A stretch of 64,000 nt of DNA from JBEVJC01 sp040510375 (GTDB lineage Bacteria > Bacteroidota > Bacteroidia > Chitinophagales > Chitinophagaceae), in NCBI GenBank assembly GCA_040510375.1, contig JBEVJC010000008.1:124001-188000 (forward strand), given 5' to 3'. Made by a program: the position numbers and the translations under genes. The notes below the pieces were generated by a model. It was given only the letters and a program-made list of their open reading frames with translations. It was not told the DNA's origin and did no database searches. Shown in pieces: positions 18,019-26,721 of this stretch (position 1 is the stretch's first letter; each line of letters starts with the position of its first letter).

Positions 18019-18435
18019 ATGAACAGACAGCAGCTGCTTGCAGAACTTTCTGATGAAACCCTGGTGGCCCTCCAACCTTCCCCGGTTCATGGCATCGGGG
18101 TTTTTGCCATCGCGGATATTCCTGCCGGTTTCCGACAGATCTTCTCCCGTTCGGTGGGTGAATGGATCCGTATTCCGATTGCCGAAATTGAAAGACTGCC
18201 TGAACATTCCCGATCACTCGTGGAAACCTATTGCCTTTTCGATGAGAAGGATTATTTCGTGCCGGATTATGGATTTAAGGTAATGGACCTGGTGAATTAC
18301 CTCAATCATTCATCTGCTCCCAATGTGGTTTCAAGGAATGACGGAGAATACTTTGAAGCCTTGAGGGACATAAAAAAAGGGGAAGAGTTATTTGTTGACT
18401 ATGGTATTATAGTCAACGTTGAAGGGTACGAATGA
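18019..18435 (+). CDS. SET domain protein (putative lysine methyltransferase)
   Basis: SET proteins transfer a methyl group from S-adenosylmethionine to protein lysines. This 138-residue protein is little more than the catalytic core: HGIGVFAIADIPAG at the start of the domain, NYLNHSSAPNV as the cofactor-binding NHS-x-x-PN motif, and ALRDIKKGEELFVDYG with the catalytic tyrosine. There is no pre-SET or cysteine-rich post-SET part. It is co-transcribed with the tiny lysine-rich protein in front of it, which is a natural candidate substrate (inference). Confidence 0.88.
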   Translation: MNRQQLLAELSDETLVALQPSPVHGIGVFAIADIPAGFRQIFSRSVGEWIRIPIAEIERLPEHSRSLVETYCLFDEKDYFVPDYGFKVMDLVNYLNHSSAPNVVSRNDGEYFEALRDIKKGEELFVDYGIIVNVEGYE

Positions 18436-18482
18436 CCATTAGTGTTCCTGATCGCGGGAAATAATCAATCGTCCGCCCCACT

Positions 18483-19148
18483 TTATTTTTTTGCCCTTGC
18501 ACCGAAAAGCAGGCTGCCGATGCGCACCATATTACTTCCGTTGGCGATGGCCAGCTGGTAATCATCACTCATTCCCATTGACAATATGGGGGCACCGGTA
18601 AACTTATCCCGGTAGGTATCAAAAAGGGATTTTAAAAACCTGAATTCCTTTTCCACTTTTTCCTTATCATCCGAGAAGGAGGCCATGCCCATCAAACCCC
18701 TGATATTGATATGCTGCAATGTTTTCAATTCTTCACCAAGCAGGATCGTTTGCAGCTCCTGGCTGTCGAGACCAAATTTTGTTTCCTCGCCTGAAATAAA
18801 TACCTGTAACAGGCAGTCTGTTTTACGCCCCGCTTTACCAGCCTGTTTATCGATCTCTTTCAGCAGCCGGAAGCTGTCCACTCCCTGTATAAGATACGAA
18901 AATGGTATTACCTGCCTTACTTTATTCGACTGCAGGTGACCGATAAAATGCCAGCGAATATCATCGGGTAGTTGCGCTGCTTTATCCACCAGTTCCTGTA
19001 CATAGTTTTCGCCAAAATCACGATGGCCAATCGCATATAGTTCCCTGATTTTTTCCAGGGGCTGTATTTTGGAAACAGCAACCAGGGTCACTGCTTTTGC
19101 ACTGAGACTGTTCATCAATTCCTGGTAAAAATTCATCCGTTCGTCCAT
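18483..19148 (-). CDS. yggS: YggS/PLPBP family pyridoxal-phosphate homeostasis protein
   Basis: This non-enzymatic PLP-binding TIM-barrel protein buffers vitamin B6 and affects amino-acid metabolism. Family marks are LVAVSKIQP with the PLP lysine, FGENYVQEL, WHFIGHLQSNK and the C-terminal SMGMSDDYQLAIANGSNMVR with the phosphate-binding loop. The length of 221 residues is typical. It begins 35 bases after the acyl-CoA dehydrogenase stop and is probably on the same transcript. Confidence 0.95.
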   Translation of the reverse strand: MDERMNFYQELMNSLSAKAVTLVAVSKIQPLEKIRELYAIGHRDFGENYVQELVDKAAQLPDDIRWHFIGHLQSNKVRQVIPFSYLIQGVDSFRLLKEIDKQAGKAGRKTDCLLQVFISGEETKFGLDSQELQTILLGEELKTLQHINIRGLMGMASFSDDKEKVEKEFRFLKSLFDTYRDKFTGAPILSMGMSDDYQLAIANGSNMVRIGSLLFGARAKK

Positions 19149-19183
19149 ATAATCTTTAATAATCCGGATGCAATTTACAAGGT

Positions 19184-20341
19184 TTAATTTTTAAGGATCG
19201 AACGACTGATAACGATGCGTTGTACTTCGCTTGTGCCTTCATAAATCTGGGTGATCTTGGCATCGCGCATAAGCCGCTCCACATGGTATTCTTTCACAAA
19301 ACCATACCCTCCATGAATCTGCACGGCTTCAACGGTGGTCCACATCGCCGTTTCCGATGCAAATACTTTTGCCATGGAAGAGCTCACTGTATAATCCTGC
19401 TGGTTATCTTTTTCCCATGCGGCTTTGAGGCAAAGAAGCCGCGAAGCATCAATACGGGTGGCCATATCGGCCAGTTTAAAAGCAATTGCCTGGTGGTTCA
19501 TGATCTCGGTGCCGAATGCTTTGCGGGTCTGGCTGTATTTCAACGCCAGTTCATACGCGCCTGAAGCAATACCCAGTGCCTGCGATGCGATACCAATGCG
19601 GCCTCCGGCAAGGGTCCTCATGGCAAATTTAAAACCGAATCCATTTTCACCAATCCGGTTTTCCTTTGGCACTTTCACATCGGTAAACATCACGGTATGG
19701 GTATCGCTACCGCGGATGCCGAGTTTATTTTCTTTAGCGGCCACAGTCACCCCCGGCCAGTTCTTTTCCACAATCAGCACATTAATTCCCCTTGAGCCCA
19801 GGGAAGGGTCAGTTTGGGCGATGACCAGGTAAACGCTGGCGGTTCCTCCATTGGTAATCCAGTTCTTGGTTCCGTTAAGCAGGTAATGGTCGCCCATGTC
19901 TTCGGCGGAAGTCCGCTGTGAAGTAGCATCACTTCCAGCCTCCGGTTCGCTCAGCATAAAGGCGCCGATATAGAGTTCCCCGTCTTTTTTGCCCTGGGCC
20001 AACGGGGTGAGGTAGGTCTTTTTCTGGTATTCTGAACCAAATTCCTGCAGTCCATAACATACGAGGCTGTTATTGACACTCATACAAACGCTGACACTGG
20101 CGTCTATTTTGGAGATTTCCTCCATCGCCAGCACATAACTGACGGTATCCAGTCCGCTGCCGCCATATTCCGGATTAACCATCATACCCATAAATCCCAG
20201 ATCGGCCAGTTGCATTACCTGTTCGCGCGGAAATTTCTGCAGTTCATCACGTTCAATAACTCCTGGAAGGCAGGATTGCCGGGCAAAATCCCTTGCAGCC
20301 TGTCGGATCATAATTTGTTCTTCGGTCAGTTCAAGCATCAT
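19184..20341 (-). CDS. Acyl-CoA dehydrogenase (short/medium-chain type)
   Basis: This FAD enzyme oxidises acyl-CoA to trans-2-enoyl-CoA in beta-oxidation, passing electrons to ETF. The 385 residues include the central FAD motif AFMLSEPEAGSDATSQ, KNWITNGG, and the catalytic glutamate in IYEGTSEVQR (Glu368), the position used by butyryl- and medium-chain enzymes. The start could be either of two adjacent ATGs. A TATCTTTG element lies 23 bases upstream. Chain-length preference cannot be read with certainty; butyryl-CoA dehydrogenase is the best guess. Confidence 0.93.
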   Translation of the reverse strand: MMLELTEEQIMIRQAARDFARQSCLPGVIERDELQKFPREQVMQLADLGFMGMMVNPEYGGSGLDTVSYVLAMEEISKIDASVSVCMSVNNSLVCYGLQEFGSEYQKKTYLTPLAQGKKDGELYIGAFMLSEPEAGSDATSQRTSAEDMGDHYLLNGTKNWITNGGTASVYLVIAQTDPSLGSRGINVLIVEKNWPGVTVAAKENKLGIRGSDTHTVMFTDVKVPKENRIGENGFGFKFAMRTLAGGRIGIASQALGIASGAYELALKYSQTRKAFGTEIMNHQAIAFKLADMATRIDASRLLCLKAAWEKDNQQDYTVSSSMAKVFASETAMWTTVEAVQIHGGYGFVKEYHVERLMRDAKITQIYEGTSEVQRIVISRSILKN

Positions 20342-20364
20342 ATGGCAGCTGGTTTATATTCTTC

Positions 20365-20372
20365 CAAAGATA
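20365..20372 (-). promoter_or_regulatory. -7 element TATCTTTG before the acyl-CoA dehydrogenase
   Basis: It matches TAnnTTTG on the minus strand, 23 bases before the first ATG. Confidence 0.55.
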
Positions 20373-20533
20373 AGGGCAAAGTTTTCCGTTCAAACAATCG
20401 TACGTATTTGCAACTATCCGGTGCGCTGCCGTTCAACCCTCCACCGGGAAGAGTTTACACTTTTTTTTAACATTGGTGAACCCTTCGCGGCATTTCCCGT
20501 TAATACAATCTGGTGACAGAACGCTTTTTGGAT

Positions 20534-20541
20534 TAACTTTG
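20534..20541 (+). promoter_or_regulatory. -7 element TAACTTTG before ccmE
   Basis: It matches TAnnTTTG, 37 bases before the ccmE ATG. It probably drives ccmE and ccmF. Confidence 0.5.
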
Positions 20542-20578
20542 CCACGCATTCGGGTACCCATCCCGCCCATAATAAACC

Positions 20579-20992
20579 ATGAAGAAAATACACATTATCG
20601 GCCTTGTTTTTATTGCCGCATCGATTGCCGTGCTGATCAGCTTCCTCCAGAACACCACGACTTACGATACGGTGGATACAGCCGTGTCCAAACAGGGTAA
20701 GTTTGTACACCTGATGGCCCGCTGGGATAAATCAGCCCCACTGCAGTACGATGCCATCAAGGATCCCAATTTTCTCAGTTTTACTGCGGTAGATACTTTA
20801 GGCAAATCCATCCGCGTAATCTACCACAATCCGAAGCCGGAAAACTTCGAGATGAGTGAACGCCTGGTATTAAAGGGCAAATACAATGGTGATTTCTTCG
20901 ATTGCCAGAGTATCCAGACCAAGTGCCCTTCCAAATACAAGGAAGACATGAAGGTTACCGAAGAAAAAGTCAGCCAGACCACGTCATTATAA
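20579..20992 (+). CDS. ccmE: Cytochrome c maturation haem chaperone CcmE, CxxxY type
   Basis: CcmE binds haem covalently in the periplasm and passes it to CcmF for attachment to apocytochromes c. The 137-residue protein has an N-terminal membrane anchor (residues 5-22) and the OB-fold core, including VIYHNPKPENF and ERLVLKGKYNGDFF. The usual haem-binding HxxxY is replaced by CPSKY, with Cys116 and Tyr120. This CxxxY form is known from Desulfovibrio and archaea. It is followed after 81 bases by ccmF. Confidence 0.88.
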   Translation: MKKIHIIGLVFIAASIAVLISFLQNTTTYDTVDTAVSKQGKFVHLMARWDKSAPLQYDAIKDPNFLSFTAVDTLGKSIRVIYHNPKPENFEMSERLVLKGKYNGDFFDCQSIQTKCPSKYKEDMKVTEEKVSQTTSL

Positions 20993-21073
20993 TTTAAATC
21001 CGTGGCTGATGCTGCGGTAAACCGCCTGTTCACCGGACGGTCCATTCACGATTTTTAAAAACAGGAATCAGCG

Positions 21074-23542
21074 ATGAAGTATTTTGGGGAGAATCTTATT
21101 CCGGGGCAACTTGGACAATTTTTTATCATACTGTCACTGATTGCATCACTGGTGGCCAGCTTTGCTTATTATAAGTCAACCCGTGCTGCCATGGGTCCTG
21201 ACAGCCTGCAATGGAAACGGCTTGCGCGTTATGCCTTCATTACTGAAACCCTTTCGGTACTTGCCATCTTCAGTATCCTTTTCTTTATTATTTACAATCA
21301 CCTGTTCGAATACAAATATGCCTGGCAGCATAGCAGCAAGACCCTTGAGTTCAAATACCTGCTCGCCTGTTTCTGGGAAGGCCAGGAAGGAAGTTTTTTA
21401 TTATGGAGTCTCTGGCATTGTATCCTGGGACTTGTCCTGATGCGTACCGCCGGCAAATGGGAAGCGCCGGTGATGACTGTCATCAGTATTACACAGGTAT
21501 GTATTGCCACCATGGTAATGGGACTTTATTTCGGTGATTTCCGGTTGGGTTCAAACCCGTTTATCCTGCTGCGCGAATCGGGTGTGTATGATAACGCACC
21601 GTTCATGCATATCAATGGCGACCTGACCCAGGCCATCCGCCAGGATTACCTTTCATATATAAAGGACGGCAACGACCTGAATCCCTTATTGCAGAACAGG
21701 TGGATGGTGATCCACCCTCCTGTACTCTTCCTTGGTTTCGCTTCAACCATCGTCCCCTTTGCCTTCGCTATCGCGGGACTCTGGCTGAAAAAATTCAGTG
21801 AATGGACAAAACCCGCGCTGCCCTGGGCTCTTTTCTCCACGGCTATCTTTGGAGTCGGGATTATGATGGGTGCCTGGTGGGCATATGAATCCCTCACCTT
21901 CGGTGGATACTGGGCGTGGGATCCGGTGGAGAATGCTTCACTGGTGCCATGGCTGATCCTGGTTTCCGGCATCCATACATTACTGATTTATAAACATACG
22001 GGCCATTCACTCCGGGCTACCCACCTGTTCCTGATCCTTGGCTTCTGCTTTGTTTTATATTCCACCTATCTCACCCGCAGTGGTGTATTGGGAGAATCTT
22101 CCGTACATTCTTTCACAGGTGATGGCATGGGTTTACAATTATTATTTTTCCTTTTAGTACTGGTAGTTCCTTCACTTATTTTATTCGGCACCCGTTATAA
22201 AGAGATCCCTGCAATCAGGAAGGAAGAACAGACTTCCTCCAGGGAGTTCTGGATGTTCATTGGCTCGCTGATCTTCTTTTTCTCCGCGCTGATCATCATC
22301 GGCAAAACATCATTGCCTGTTTTCAATAAAATATTCGGCACACAGATCGCTGCACCGGAAGATGCTGAGTTTGCCTACAACCAGATCCAGATTTTTGTAG
22401 CCATATTTATCGGTTTGCTTACCGCAATAACCCAGTACCTGAAGTACAAATCAACATCAGGTGCGTATTTCTTTAAAAAGATCTGGATCCCCACTATCCT
22501 GTCGGCTGTTGCCGCCACACTTGTATTGATGTATGGAGATATCAACTACAACCGTCAGTCATTTGGTTTCCTGATCCAGATCTGGGTAGCAGTAACCTGC
22601 GCCATTTACGCGATCATCGCCAACGCGGCCTATATTTTTCTTGGGGTGAAAGGAAAGCTGGGCCTGTCGGGAGGTTCGGTATCGCACGTTGGATTTGGAA
22701 TGGTGCTGCTTGGCATCCTGCTCTCCTCTTCCAAAAAGGAAATCATGTCGTACAATACGAGTGGCATACCAAAAGATTTTTTTGGAAAGAACAGTAAAGA
22801 AAAACCAGGCGAGAACCTGACGCTGGTAAAAGGCATACCTATGAAAATGGGTAAGTTTGACGTGACCTACCTGGGCGATTCGGCACATCCGAAAAAACAG
22901 CAATGGTATTACAGGATCCATTTTAAAAGCAGGACCGACAACGAAGAATTTACCCTGCGGCCCAATGCCTTTGTCAACTATAAAGGCAATGAAGGTTTAA
23001 TGGCCAATCCGGATTCCAAACATTATCCCGATCATGATATTTTCACCTATGTGTCGGCCCTTCCCAACAGGGAAAAGATAACAGACACTGCTACTTTTTC
23101 CACCAACAGGATCAAGGTGGGTGACAGTATATTTTATTCGCAGGGAGTATTGGTGCTTGAAAGCCTGACCAGCCGGACCAACCTTCCCATCGAAGGTTTC
23201 AAACCGGGCGATGAAGGCACGGTAGCAAGGATCAAGGCATTCTCCTTTAATAATAGCTCATATATGGCGCAACCCCTGCTGATCAATGCAGGCGGGCAAC
23301 AGCTTTCTGTGCCGGACACCATTATGTCGCAAAGCCTGATTGTAAAGATCAACAGTGTTGACGGCCAGACCGCCGATATCGGTGTGAAGGAATCGGATAA
23401 TATCCTGGAGTTTGTTACGCTGAAGGCTTATAAGTTCCCCTGGATCAACCTGCTTTGGGCAGGGATTGTGATCACAGCAATCGGGATATTTATGAGTATG
23501 GCGAGGCGCATCCGGCTGAACCGACTGACAAAGGAAAGTTAA
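21074..23542 (+). CDS. ccmF: Cytochrome c-type biogenesis protein CcmF (haem lyase)
   Basis: CcmF attaches haem from CcmE to CxxCH motifs of exported cytochromes. The 822-residue protein is polytopic, with about 15 membrane helices. The haem-handling WWD signature reads GGYWAWDPVENASLVPWL near residue 276. MVIHPPVLFLGF and ATHLFLILGF are further conserved segments, and the histidines within and around these helices are kept. A large periplasmic loop lies before the last helix. Its partner ccmE is immediately upstream; ccmA-D, G and H are not in the window. Confidence 0.95.
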   Translation: MKYFGENLIPGQLGQFFIILSLIASLVASFAYYKSTRAAMGPDSLQWKRLARYAFITETLSVLAIFSILFFIIYNHLFEYKYAWQHSSKTLEFKYLLACFWEGQEGSFLLWSLWHCILGLVLMRTAGKWEAPVMTVISITQVCIATMVMGLYFGDFRLGSNPFILLRESGVYDNAPFMHINGDLTQAIRQDYLSYIKDGNDLNPLLQNRWMVIHPPVLFLGFASTIVPFAFAIAGLWLKKFSEWTKPALPWALFSTAIFGVGIMMGAWWAYESLTFGGYWAWDPVENASLVPWLILVSGIHTLLIYKHTGHSLRATHLFLILGFCFVLYSTYLTRSGVLGESSVHSFTGDGMGLQLLFFLLVLVVPSLILFGTRYKEIPAIRKEEQTSSREFWMFIGSLIFFFSALIIIGKTSLPVFNKIFGTQIAAPEDAEFAYNQIQIFVAIFIGLLTAITQYLKYKSTSGAYFFKKIWIPTILSAVAATLVLMYGDINYNRQSFGFLIQIWVAVTCAIYAIIANAAYIFLGVKGKLGLSGGSVSHVGFGMVLLGILLSSSKKEIMSYNTSGIPKDFFGKNSKEKPGENLTLVKGIPMKMGKFDVTYLGDSAHPKKQQWYYRIHFKSRTDNEEFTLRPNAFVNYKGNEGLMANPDSKHYPDHDIFTYVSALPNREKITDTATFSTNRIKVGDSIFYSQGVLVLESLTSRTNLPIEGFKPGDEGTVARIKAFSFNNSSYMAQPLLINAGGQQLSVPDTIMSQSLIVKINSVDGQTADIGVKESDNILEFVTLKAYKFPWINLLWAGIVITAIGIFMSMARRIRLNRLTKES

Positions 23543-23633
23543 ATTACCGCCTCAACCAGGGTCCTGACCGGCAAAAAATAACTATTTTACAAGGTCATCC
23601 GGAACAAACCGGTGTTTATAGTATATCAGCCAG

Positions 23634-24332
23634 ATGGTCCGTCCATTCAAATATTTTCCCCTTGTCTTTTTACTGGTTCTGCTGGCCTGGAAACCTGCCT
23701 GCATGCAGGCGCAGGTTACTCCGGTAGTTGCCGGCACCGATACCATTCCTCCGATGCCTTCTTTTGAAGAAAGATCAAAGAAATGGGGACCCAATGATAC
23801 CATCATTACACCGGCCACCTGGATTAATGGTGAAATGATGTCGTCGCGCGAAGACGGAATGGTCTGGATTTCCAAACTTGATCCCAAAAAACTGGAAAAG
23901 TATAAAAAGGAATGGAACAGGCTGCGTAATGCAGTGTATGTTACCTATCCCTATGCGCGGGTGGCCGGTGCTACCATTAATGATATGAATGAAAAAATGA
24001 AGACCATGCATTCCAAAAAAGAACGCAAGGCCTACATAAAAACCCGCGAGAAAGAACTGCGTAAACAATTTTCTGATCCCCTTACCAACCTGTCCGTATA
24101 CCAGGGTAAGGTGCTGATGAAACTGATCAACCGTCAGACGGGTAACGACTGTTACGCCATTATCAAAGAATACAAGGGCGGACTGAATGCACGCATGTAC
24201 CAGACTGTTGCTTTTTTTGTGGGCGGCGACCTTAAACAGGAGTACGACCTGGAAGATAAGACCGATCGCCAGATCGAGAGCTTTGTACGGGAGATCGACG
24301 GTAACTGGTATGGCAATCCCAACCGCCAGTAA
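23634..24332 (+). CDS. DUF4294 domain protein
   Basis: The 232-residue protein has a signal peptide (residues 1-26) and the DUF4294 region: a helical RLRNAVYVTYPYARVAGA segment, a lysine-rich coiled stretch, and LSVYQGKVLMKLINRQTGNDCYAIIKEYKG. It is a Bacteroidota-specific periplasmic protein of unknown function. It lies 91 bases after ccmF and just before the bshB1 promoter. Confidence 0.85.
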   Translation: MVRPFKYFPLVFLLVLLAWKPACMQAQVTPVVAGTDTIPPMPSFEERSKKWGPNDTIITPATWINGEMMSSREDGMVWISKLDPKKLEKYKKEWNRLRNAVYVTYPYARVAGATINDMNEKMKTMHSKKERKAYIKTREKELRKQFSDPLTNLSVYQGKVLMKLINRQTGNDCYAIIKEYKGGLNARMYQTVAFFVGGDLKQEYDLEDKTDRQIESFVREIDGNWYGNPNRQ

Positions 24333-24351
24333 TGGATAATCCTTCGCGGCT

Positions 24352-24359
24352 TATCTTTG
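24352..24359 (+). promoter_or_regulatory. -7 element TATCTTTG before bshB1
   Basis: It matches TAnnTTTG, 16 bases before the ATG. The spacing is identical to that at aguB. Confidence 0.6.
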
Positions 24360-24375
24360 CGTTCAAATTCTTTAC

Positions 24376-25116
24376 ATGAAATTAGATATACTGGCCATTG
24401 GCGTCCATCCTGATGATATTGAACTGGGATGTTCCGGAACGCTTATCCAGGAAATTAAAAGAGGCAAACAGGTAGGTATCGTTGACCTCACCCAGGGTGA
24501 ACTTGGTTCACGCGGAACCATCGAAACCCGCATGCAGGAAGCTGCCGACGCAGCCCTGATCATGGGCGCCGTGGTTCGTGAAAACCTCAAAATGCGGGAT
24601 GGTTTTTTTGCCAATGATGAAACACACCAGCTCCAGCTCATCCGCATTATCCGCAAATACCAGCCCGAGATCATTATCGGAAATATCCTGAACGACCGGC
24701 ATCCGGATCATGGCCGTGCCGGCCGGTTAATCAGTGATGCCTGTTTCCTCTCCGGTTTACTGAAAATTGAAACGGTGGATGAACAAGGTAAACCGCAGCC
24801 GAAATGGCGTCCGAAGTACCTGTTCCAATACCTGCAGGACTGGTACCATGAGCCCGACTTACTGATCGATATCAGCGACTCTTTCGACCAGCGCATGGAG
24901 GCCATCAGGGCCTATACCACACAATTCCATACAGCAAAAGAAGGAAGTAATGAAGGACCGGTGACCTATATCTCCACTCCGGATTTCCTCGACAGCGTTA
25001 CCGCAAGGGCAAGGATCCTGGGACGGAGAATCGGCGTGAGGTATGCTGAAGGCTTTGTTTCAGACAAACAAATCGGATTACGAAGTTTTGAATCGCTGGT
25101 AATGAACGAGACCTAA
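24376..25116 (+). CDS. bshB1: Bacillithiol biosynthesis deacetylase BshB1
   Basis: It removes acetate from GlcNAc-malate, the second step of bacillithiol synthesis. The 246-residue protein is a LmbE/PIG-L zinc deacetylase with the metal-binding HPDD near residue 11 and the third ligand in RHPDHGRAG. GELGSRGTIETRMQEA is characteristic of the BshB1 subgroup. bshA and bshC are not in the window. A YfiT-type protein that could use bacillithiol is found at 35625-36158. Confidence 0.94.
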   Translation: MKLDILAIGVHPDDIELGCSGTLIQEIKRGKQVGIVDLTQGELGSRGTIETRMQEAADAALIMGAVVRENLKMRDGFFANDETHQLQLIRIIRKYQPEIIIGNILNDRHPDHGRAGRLISDACFLSGLLKIETVDEQGKPQPKWRPKYLFQYLQDWYHEPDLLIDISDSFDQRMEAIRAYTTQFHTAKEGSNEGPVTYISTPDFLDSVTARARILGRRIGVRYAEGFVSDKQIGLRSFESLVMNET

Positions 25117-25257
25117 ACAGCTCCGGTTAAACCCTTTAAGTGGCTGTTATTTGTTATCCTTCTGTCATATTATGCACTACATGATTTAGGAAGGTCCTTT
25201 GTGAGTAATTTATGAACTAATAGATTAACTTCGCCTTCAATCTCAACCTATTACGAT

Positions 25258-26346
25258 ATGTCAACTCCTAAGTTCCCTAAACTGCCCCTTTCCTTTCACA
25301 GTGAATTAAAAAAGAGGATCGGTGATTATTTTACCGAAAAGGGCAAGTCCATGACAGGGAATTTCAAATTGTACCTTAAGGCATCCATCCTTGTGCTGGG
25401 TTTCCTTGGTGTATATGTTCACCTGGTTTTTTTCACACCCTCTACCCTGTGGGCGGTGCTGGAATGTGTGTTGCTTGGATGCCTTATTGCATCCATCGGT
25501 TTTAATGTAATGCACGATGGTGCACACGGAAGTTTCAGCCGGTACAAATGGATCAATAACGTGGCCTCCAACTTTGCAAATTTCCTTGGTGCGAGCCAGC
25601 ACATGTGGAAGTCAAAACATAATGTGATCCATCATACCTATACCAATATACATGGTGTGGATGATGATATCGAAGCCCGCCCGCTTCTTCGTTTATGCGA
25701 TGAGCAGGCACATTACAAGATTCACAAGTACCAGCATTTTTATTTCTGGGCAGCTTATTCGTTGCTGTATATCTGGTGGATCTTCGTAACGGATTATAAA
25801 AAATATTTCTCCGGAAAAATCGGAAGCATTACCCTTCGCAAGATGACAACCAGGGAACACTTCGAATTCTGGTTTTATAAAGTTGCACATGCATTCCTGT
25901 TTGTTGCCTTACCAATCTACATGGTCGGTTTCCTTCCATGGCTGGTTGGATTCCTGAGCATGGCACTGGTTGCGGGTTTTGTACTCAGCATCGTATTCCA
26001 GCTGGCACATACAGTAGAACATACCCATTTTCCACAGGTTGATGATGCCACCGGAAAAATGGAGGATGAGTGGGCGATTCACCAGATCAAGACCACGGCT
26101 AATTTCGCTACCCGTAACAGGGTGGTAAGCTGGCTGGTTGGCGGATTGAATTTCCAGGTTGAACATCACCTGTTCCCCAAGATTTCCCACGTTCACTACC
26201 CTGCTATCAGTAAGATCATCAGGAAGGCTTGCCAGGACTATGGCATCCAGTACATCGAGTATCCGAAAGTACGCATGGCAGTTGCCTCGCACGTTGCATT
26301 CCTCCGTCAGATGAGCCGGCCCAATGGCGAATCACACCAGCATTGA
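25258..26346 (+). CDS. Fatty acid desaturase (acyl-lipid/acyl-CoA type)
   Basis: This membrane di-iron enzyme introduces a double bond into fatty acyl chains. The 362-residue protein has four hydrophobic segments and the three histidine boxes: HDGAH, HNVIHHTYTN and QVEHHLFP, with an extra HTVEHTHFP. The final Q-x-x-HH box places it in the front-end (delta-5/6, linoleoyl-CoA-like) group, but it lacks the cytochrome b5 domain, so electrons come from a separate carrier. An imperfect -7 element TAACTTCG (25226-25233) precedes it and a strong terminator follows. Confidence 0.93.
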   Translation: MSTPKFPKLPLSFHSELKKRIGDYFTEKGKSMTGNFKLYLKASILVLGFLGVYVHLVFFTPSTLWAVLECVLLGCLIASIGFNVMHDGAHGSFSRYKWINNVASNFANFLGASQHMWKSKHNVIHHTYTNIHGVDDDIEARPLLRLCDEQAHYKIHKYQHFYFWAAYSLLYIWWIFVTDYKKYFSGKIGSITLRKMTTREHFEFWFYKVAHAFLFVALPIYMVGFLPWLVGFLSMALVAGFVLSIVFQLAHTVEHTHFPQVDDATGKMEDEWAIHQIKTTANFATRNRVVSWLVGGLNFQVEHHLFPKISHVHYPAISKIIRKACQDYGIQYIEYPKVRMAVASHVAFLRQMSRPNGESHQH

Positions 26347-26372
26347 TAATACTTAAATGTAACTATAAGCTG

Positions 26373-26405
26373 AAGCTGTATCTGAAAAGATGCAGCTTTT
26401 TTTTT
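26373..26405 (+). terminator. Rho-independent terminator of the desaturase gene
   Basis: AAGCTGTATC (26373-26382) pairs with GATGCAGCTT (26389-26398) with one wobble, around a TGAAAA loop. A run of T extends to 26405. Confidence 0.9.
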
Positions 26406-26473
26406 ACTCTTAACGGGAAGGTTTCCCGTAGCGATTTTCATCAGGACCTATATTTGTTGTCACGTAAACCAGT

Positions 26474-26587
26474 TGAATCCCGGTGTCCGATCTTCTCCGC
26501 GACATTCTCTTTGTTGCCCGGCAAAGAAGATGAACCCCCGTGTACGATTTTTCCGTGGACCTCTCTTTGTTGCCCGGTTCACCGGAT
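26474..26587. repeat. Imperfect 57-base direct repeat, two copies
   Basis: The copies are 26474-26530 and 26531-26587. They share TGAA at the start and an almost identical right part with CTCTTTGTTGCCCGG. The last ten bases of each copy differ. Confidence 0.75.
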
Positions 26588-26697
26588 TATTTCCGGTAAA
26601 CTATTTTCTCCAATACTTCCTTTTTATTAACCGGAATTTTTAAGGGATGCTTAAGAGCCAACTGTTATACAGTTGCTGCTGATGCCCCGATAATTTG

Positions 26698-26705
26698 TAT
26701 TTTTG
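26698..26705 (+). promoter_or_regulatory. -7 element TATTTTTG before aguB
   Basis: It matches TAnnTTTG, 16 bases before the ATG at 26722. A TTG about 22 bases upstream may be the -33 element. Confidence 0.6.
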
Positions 26706-26721
26706 CGACTCAAATTTTAAA

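Larger units (their letters stand above)
26347..26721. other. Intergenic region with a terminator, a 57-base repeat and the aguB promoter
   Basis: The 375 bases hold the desaturase terminator, a second small hairpin (ACGGGAA and TTCCCGT near 26413-26429), two copies of a 57-base unit and the aguB -7 element. Open frames run through the repeats but look non-coding. Confidence 0.6.

Noticed and set aside
26229..26630. 133-codon frame overlapping the desaturase end and running through the 57-base repeat
   Set aside because: It starts inside the desaturase gene in another frame, crosses a strong terminator and has no protein-like features.
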